NCBI GenBank assembly: GCA_019638615.1
Contig: JAHBTL010000004.1
Span: forward strand, 124,001 to 188,000
DNA: 64,000 nucleotides
Direction: 5' to 3'
Source: Chitinophagaceae bacterium
GTDB lineage: Bacteria > Bacteroidota > Bacteroidia > Chitinophagales > Chitinophagaceae
Positions 60,491-64,000 of this stretch are shown here, one piece after another. The position numbers were made by a program, and so were the translations under genes. How positions within the stretch are numbered: position 1 is the stretch's first letter; each line of letters opens with the position of its first letter. The notes under the pieces were generated by a model, which was not told the DNA's origin, searched no databases, and saw only the letters and a list, made by a program, of their open reading frames with translations.

Positions 60491-60619
60491 ATTCAATGGG
60501 GTGTATTTCAAATTTTCGCAGGTGGGTGGTGACACCCACCTGTAGACCCCGCTACCGGTCAGTGTCTCACCCACCGGTATGCTGCGTATGAAGCAAAATT
60601 TGAAATACACCCATTCAAT
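60491..60619. mobile_element. MITE-like inverted-repeat element, copy 3, with 7 bp flanking direct repeat
   Basis: Perfect 18 bp terminal inverted repeats GGGTGTATTTCAAATTTT (60499-60516) and AAAATTTGAAATACACCC (60595-60612). ATTCAAT flanks both sides (60491-60497, 60613-60619). Inside are the hairpin CAGGTGGGTG-GTGA-CACCCACCTG and TACCGGT...ACCGGTA around GTGTCTCACCC. The GGTC-A/G-GTGTCTCACC word is shared with copy 2 at 36206. It has no coding capacity. Confidence 0.8.
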
Positions 60620-60705
60620 ACGAATGGAGGAGAGTCATTAAGGCGGCGTAAAATTAACGCTTTTACTGCAAGTAAGTTTAGGAATTACGAACTAAGCCTT
60701 TTTTT

Positions 60706-60742
60706 ACTATAAAAGCGCACCCACCGGATGCGCTTTTATAGT
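60706..60742. terminator. Intrinsic terminator of the icd gene
   Basis: ACTATAAAAGCGCA and TGCGCTTTTATAGT form a perfect 14 bp stem around a 9-base loop, 22 bp beyond the icd stop. The AAAAGCGC/GCGCTTTT core gives T-rich ends on both strands. Confidence 0.75.
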
Positions 60743-60763
60743 ACTTGTTTGAGAACAAACGTA

Positions 60764-61999
60764 TTATTTATTTAATTTTTTTACCAAATTGTTATTAATA
60801 GCTTCCAGGAACTCTTCGGTATACAGGTAATGTTCCCCGTGTTTTACTTTATTGCCATGGATGCATACTGCCAGGTCTTTTGTCATTTTACCACTTTCTA
60901 CTGTTTCTATACAAACCGCTTCCAGCGCATCGGCAAAGTCAATCAATGGCTGGTTGCCGTCTAATTTACCACGGAAGGCCAAGCCTCTTGTCCAGGCGAA
61001 AATAGACGCGATAGGGTTGGTGCTGGTGGGTTTACCGGCCTGGTGGTCGCGGTAATGGCGGGTAACTGTTCCATGTGCAGCTTCAGACTCAAGCGTTTTA
61101 CCATCGGGGGTAATCAATACGGAAGTCATCAAGCCCAGAGATCCGAATCCCTGCGCTACGGTATCGCTTTGTACATCGCCGTCATAATTTTTACAGGCCC
61201 ATACAAAGTTGCCGTTCCATTTCAGGGCGCTGGCAACCATATCGTCAATCAGGCGATGTTCATACACTATACCCGCGGCCTCGAACTGAGCCTTAAATTC
61301 ATTCTCATAAATCTCCTGGAAAATGTCTTTGAACCTTCCGTCGTACTTTTTAAGAATGGTATTTTTGGTAGAGAGGTATAATGGCCATTTTTTGGTGAGC
61401 GCCATGTTAAAGCAGCTTCTTGCAAAACCTTTAATGCTCTCGTCAGTATTGTACATGGTCATGGCCACACCATCGCCTTTAAAGTTGTACACTTCAAAAG
61501 TCTGAGGCGCTCCGCCATCTTCGGGAGTAAAGGTCATGGTGAGCTTGCCTTTGCCCTTTATTACGGTATCGGTAGCCCTGTACTGGTCGCCAAAGGCATG
61601 ACGTCCTACGATGATCGGGGCGGTCCAGTTGGTAACCAGGCGGGGTACATTTTTGATAACGATCGGCTCGCGGAATACCGTACCATCCAGTATGTTACGG
61701 ATAGTGCCGTTCGGACTTTTCCACATTTGCTTCAGGTTAAATTCCTTTACCCGGGCTTCATCGGGGGTAATGGTTGCGCATTTAATACCCACACCATATT
61801 GCTTAATGGCATTGGCAGCGTCAATGGTAACCTGGTCATCGGTTTTGTCGCGGTATTCAATACCCAGGTCAAAATATTTAATATCTATATCCAGGTAAGG
61901 CAGGATCAGTTTGTCTTTAATAAATTTCCAGATGATCCTTGTCATTTCATCCCCATCCAGTTCAACCACCGGATTAGCTACTTTGATTTTTACTGCCAT
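60764..61999 (-). CDS. icd: NADP-dependent isocitrate dehydrogenase, eukaryotic-type
   Basis: 411 residues. The sequence starts [21 protein letters not shown] and carries [35 protein letters not shown] (in part, with the isocitrate-binding Ser/Asn/Arg set), [30 protein letters not shown] in outline (metal Asp residues) and [20 protein letters not shown]. This is the homodimeric IDH1/2-like type. It oxidises isocitrate to 2-oxoglutarate with NADP in the TCA cycle. It is a single-gene unit with a consensus promoter upstream and a strong terminator downstream. Confidence 0.96.
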   Translation of the reverse strand: MAVKIKVANPVVELDGDEMTRIIWKFIKDKLILPYLDIDIKYFDLGIEYRDKTDDQVTIDAANAIKQYGVGIKCATITPDEARVKEFNLKQMWKSPNGTIRNILDGTVFREPIVIKNVPRLVTNWTAPIIVGRHAFGDQYRATDTVIKGKGKLTMTFTPEDGGAPQTFEVYNFKGDGVAMTMYNTDESIKGFARSCFNMALTKKWPLYLSTKNTILKKYDGRFKDIFQEIYENEFKAQFEAAGIVYEHRLIDDMVASALKWNGNFVWACKNYDGDVQSDTVAQGFGSLGLMTSVLITPDGKTLESEAAHGTVTRHYRDHQAGKPTSTNPIASIFAWTRGLAFRGKLDGNQPLIDFADALEAVCIETVESGKMTKDLAVCIHGNKVKHGEHYLYTEEFLEAINNNLVKKLNK

Positions 62000-62034
62000 G
62001 CCAGCTTTTTTTGAATTTAAAAATTAATTGACCG

Positions 62035-62066
62035 CAAATGTACGCCCTGGCGGCTAAACGGGCAAA
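62035..62066 (-). promoter_or_regulatory. Consensus Bacteroidota promoter of icd
   Basis: On the minus strand TTTG is followed after 20 bases by TACATTTG (62042-62035), a full TAnnTTTG match, 36 bases before the icd ATG. Confidence 0.65.
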
Positions 62067-62154
62067 AGGAACTGAGTTACTTTCCTTTTGTGATAACCCC
62101 AGGCAGGTGTAACCTCCAATGTTTCATGCTACATTTGCATAAAATTGATAAGGT

Positions 62155-64000
62155 TTGAAGCATTTAAGGGCGGTTCATAAATATTTCAGAAAGTACAAGG
62201 GGCGTTTTTTACTCGGGATACTGTTCGTGATCATCTCCAACTATTTTGGCATTCTTGCTCCGCAGGTTACGGGGTATGTAATGGATAAAGTACAGGTTAA
62301 AGTAGCGGAACTCACAGGTGAAGAAACCAATAATAAAAAATCGGTTACAAAAGAATACGATCCCTTGGTAAAGGTTTTTATCAGGGAAGTGGAGCAGCGC
62401 ATTCATCGGCACGACTTTGCCTGGCTGGTAATGGCTTGCGGCATTACATTGCTGGTGCTGGCTTTGTTGAGAGGGCTTTTTATGTTTTTTATGCGGCAGA
62501 CATTGATTGTAATGAGCCGGTTTATTGAATACGATCAAAAAAATGAAATATATCTTCATTACCAGCGCCTGGATACGGATTTTTATAAAACGCACAGTAC
62601 CGGCGACCTGATGAGTCGCATGGCAGAAGATGTGAGCCGGGTAAGAATGTATACTGGCCCGGCCATGATGTACCTTATCAACCTGGTGGCTTTGATAGGG
62701 TTCAGCCTGTTTTATATGTTCCAGAAGAACTGGGAGCTTACGCTGTATGTGCTGGCGCCTTTGCCCTTGCTGGCGGTGACAATTTATATTGTAAATACCG
62801 TTATTCATAAAAAAAGCGAGAACATACAGGCGCAGTTAAGCAGCCTTACTACCAATGCCCAGGAGTCGTATTCCGGCATCCGGGTCATTAAATCGTTTGT
62901 GCAGGAAAAGAACATGGAATTGTTTTTTGAGCAGAACAGCGAGGCTTATAAAAAGAGCGCTGTTAATCTTGCAAAAATAGAAGCGATTTATTTTCCGTCT
63001 ATCGGATTATTAATAGGACTGAGCACCCTGCTGACCATTATGATAGGAGGGTTGTACCACATCCGCAACCCGGAGGAGATCACCATTGGCACCATCGCTG
63101 AATTTGTGGTATACATCAATATGCTCACTTTCCCGGTAAGCTCCATTGGCTGGGTGGCCAGCATGATCCAGCGGGCATCAGCGTCCCAGAAAAGACTGAA
63201 CGAATTCCTGCATACGGTGCCTGGTATCAAAAACATAGCTGTTCCGGAGCGTGTAAGCCTGAAGGGAAATATTGAATTCAGGCAGGTAGAGTTTACCTAT
63301 CCGCATACGGGCATCAGGGCGCTGAAAAATTTTAATTTAACCATTCCTGCGGGTCATAAAGTAGCTGTGATTGGCAAAACAGGCAGCGGGAAATCAACCA
63401 TCGCCCAGTTGCTGCTGCGTATGTACGACCCCGAAAAAGGCGATATACTGCTGGATGGAGTGCCTGTTGACCATATGGATATGCGTGAGGTTCGCCGGCA
63501 GATAAGCTATGTGCCGCAGGATGTTTTTTTGTTCAGCGATACCATTACGGGAAATATCCGTTTTGGACTGGATGAGGCCAGCGACGACATGGTACGCTCC
63601 GCCGCCAGGCATGCCAGTATCGACCGGGAGATCATGCGTTTTCCCGAAGGATATAACACATTGGTAGGGGAGCGCGGGGTTACATTGAGCGGTGGCCAGA
63701 AACAAAGAATATCCATTGCCCGGGCAATGATCAAAGACCCGGGGATCGTAATATTTGACGATTGCCTGAGCGCTGTAGACGCCCGTACGGAAAAGGAGAT
63801 CATAGGGCATTTGTATGATTACCTGGAAAATAAGACCGCCATCATTATCACCCACCGGATATTCAGCCTGTTTAATTTTGACAGGATACTGGTAATGGAA
63901 GACGGGAAAATCGTGGAACAGGGCTCCCATGAAGAATTGCTGCCATTGAACGGTTATTATGCTGAAATGTACCGGAAGCAGCAGGAGCAGGAGGCTGGTG
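62155..64000 (+). CDS. ABC exporter with fused membrane and ATPase domains (MsbA/multidrug type), 3' end outside window
   Basis: 615 codons are visible from a TTG start at 62155, the only start downstream of the in-frame stop at 62149; the gene runs past the end of the window. Membrane helices lie in residues ~17-40, 88-112, 178-215 and ~275-330, with DFYKTHSTGDLMSRMAEDVSRVR (in part) of ABC exporter type. The ATPase domain starts ~375: Walker A GKTGSGKST, Q-loop YVPQDVFLFSDT, signature LSGGQKQR, Walker B GIVIFDD followed by CLSAVDA, and switch His in IIITHRI. It works as a homo- or heterodimer exporting lipids or hydrophobic compounds. It is divergent from icd, 155 bp away. Confidence 0.9.
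   Translation, partial: MKHLRAVHKYFRKYKGRFLLGILFVIISNYFGILAPQVTGYVMDKVQVKVAELTGEETNNKKSVTKEYDPLVKVFIREVEQRIHRHDFAWLVMACGITLLVLALLRGLFMFFMRQTLIVMSRFIEYDQKNEIYLHYQRLDTDFYKTHSTGDLMSRMAEDVSRVRMYTGPAMMYLINLVALIGFSLFYMFQKNWELTLYVLAPLPLLAVTIYIVNTVIHKKSENIQAQLSSLTTNAQESYSGIRVIKSFVQEKNMELFFEQNSEAYKKSAVNLAKIEAIYFPSIGLLIGLSTLLTIMIGGLYHIRNPEEITIGTIAEFVVYINMLTFPVSSIGWVASMIQRASASQKRLNEFLHTVPGIKNIAVPERVSLKGNIEFRQVEFTYPHTGIRALKNFNLTIPAGHKVAVIGKTGSGKSTIAQLLLRMYDPEKGDILLDGVPVDHMDMREVRRQISYVPQDVFLFSDTITGNIRFGLDEASDDMVRSAARHASIDREIMRFPEGYNTLVGERGVTLSGGQKQRISIARAMIKDPGIVIFDDCLSAVDARTEKEIIGHLYDYLENKTAIIITHRIFSLFNFDRILVMEDGKIVEQGSHEELLPLNGYYAEMYRKQQEQEAG

Larger units (their letters stand above)
60411..60763. other. 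Gap of 353 bases: promoter, MITE-like element, terminator
   Basis: From left to right it contains the minus-strand promoter of the oxoamine synthase gene, the third MITE-like element and the terminator of the isocitrate dehydrogenase gene. The element sits directly upstream of the promoter and leaves it intact. No gene is seen. Confidence 0.6.

Noticed and set aside
62209..62808. 199-codon minus-strand open frame
   Set aside because: It is the antisense of the ABC exporter membrane domain, whose plus-strand frame is continuous with all ATPase motifs.
63394..63930. 178-codon minus-strand open frame
   Set aside because: It is antisense to the ATPase domain containing Walker A, the signature and Walker B motifs.
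1..64000. tRNA and rRNA genes
   Set aside because: Reading the intergenic gaps I saw no cloverleaf with TTCGA-type arms and no rRNA-like sequence. A tRNA scan could still find something missed.

Overview
The window reads as a chromosomal segment of a Bacteroidota bacterium, most likely family Chitinophagaceae. The evidence is three SusC/SusD pairs, two ECF sigma/FecR pairs, secretin/TonB N-terminal (STN) domains on two SusC proteins, a DUF5686 protein, lipoproteins with short lipoboxes, weak Shine-Dalgarno use, and promoters of the TTG-N19-TAnnTTTG type. The family-level placement is inference.

Bases 1-11830 (+ strand) look like one carbohydrate operon. In order it holds a SusC cut by the window edge, SusD, a GH43-like/GH29 fusion (predicted alpha-L-fucosidase), a sodium:solute symporter, a lipoprotein of the rhamnose/fucose mutarotase family, a second predicted fucosidase-type hydrolase, and the lactate-oxidation iron-sulfur proteins LutB and LutA. 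The simplest reading is L-fucose release, uptake, anomer interconversion and oxidation of the lactate formed. Bases 11900-18740 hold a secreted unknown, MiaE, a penicillin acylase-type hydrolase, a small membrane protein and a DUF5686 protein.

Bases 19006-27362 are the most unusual part. A patatin lipase, a TIR/deoxyribosyltransferase-like protein with a TPR-type sensor region, a macro-like/TIR fusion and a membrane-anchored TIR protein sit head to tail with 2-38 bp gaps. They are followed by an outer-membrane barrel protein and a second TIR-like/TPR paralogue. This is a candidate NAD-linked, membrane-attacking defence or stress-signalling system. It has no CD-NTase and no SIR2-SLOG protein, so it is neither canonical CBASS nor canonical Thoeris.

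Bases 27568-38662 (+) are a complete regulated SusCD locus: ECF sigma, FecR, SusC, SusD, DUF3823 lipoprotein and a predicted secreted TIM-barrel hydrolase. Bases 39012-41399 encode a GMC oxidoreductase and its small subunit, resembling glucoside 3-dehydrogenase. A decayed copy of the small subunit lies at 58727-58992.

Bases 41477-58373 are mostly minus strand. They hold a glycerophosphodiesterase, a histidine phosphatase, two FGGY kinases, a D-2-hydroxyacid dehydrogenase and a polyol-type MFS transporter, with a divergent DeoR regulator. Beyond these is a second sigma/FecR/SusC/SusD operon ending in two phosphoesterases. Together they suggest capture, dephosphorylation or cleavage, and rephosphorylation of a phosphorylated polyol or sugar. 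The right end holds an alpha-oxoamine synthase (serine palmitoyltransferase-like), NADP isocitrate dehydrogenase and an ABC exporter that runs off the window.

Three short inverted-repeat elements with matching termini and flanking 7-9 bp direct repeats (24136, 36186, 60498) form a MITE-like family. Degenerate word repeats based on AAACC/TGTAACC recur in at least six intergenic gaps. No rRNA, tRNA or CRISPR array was recognised.
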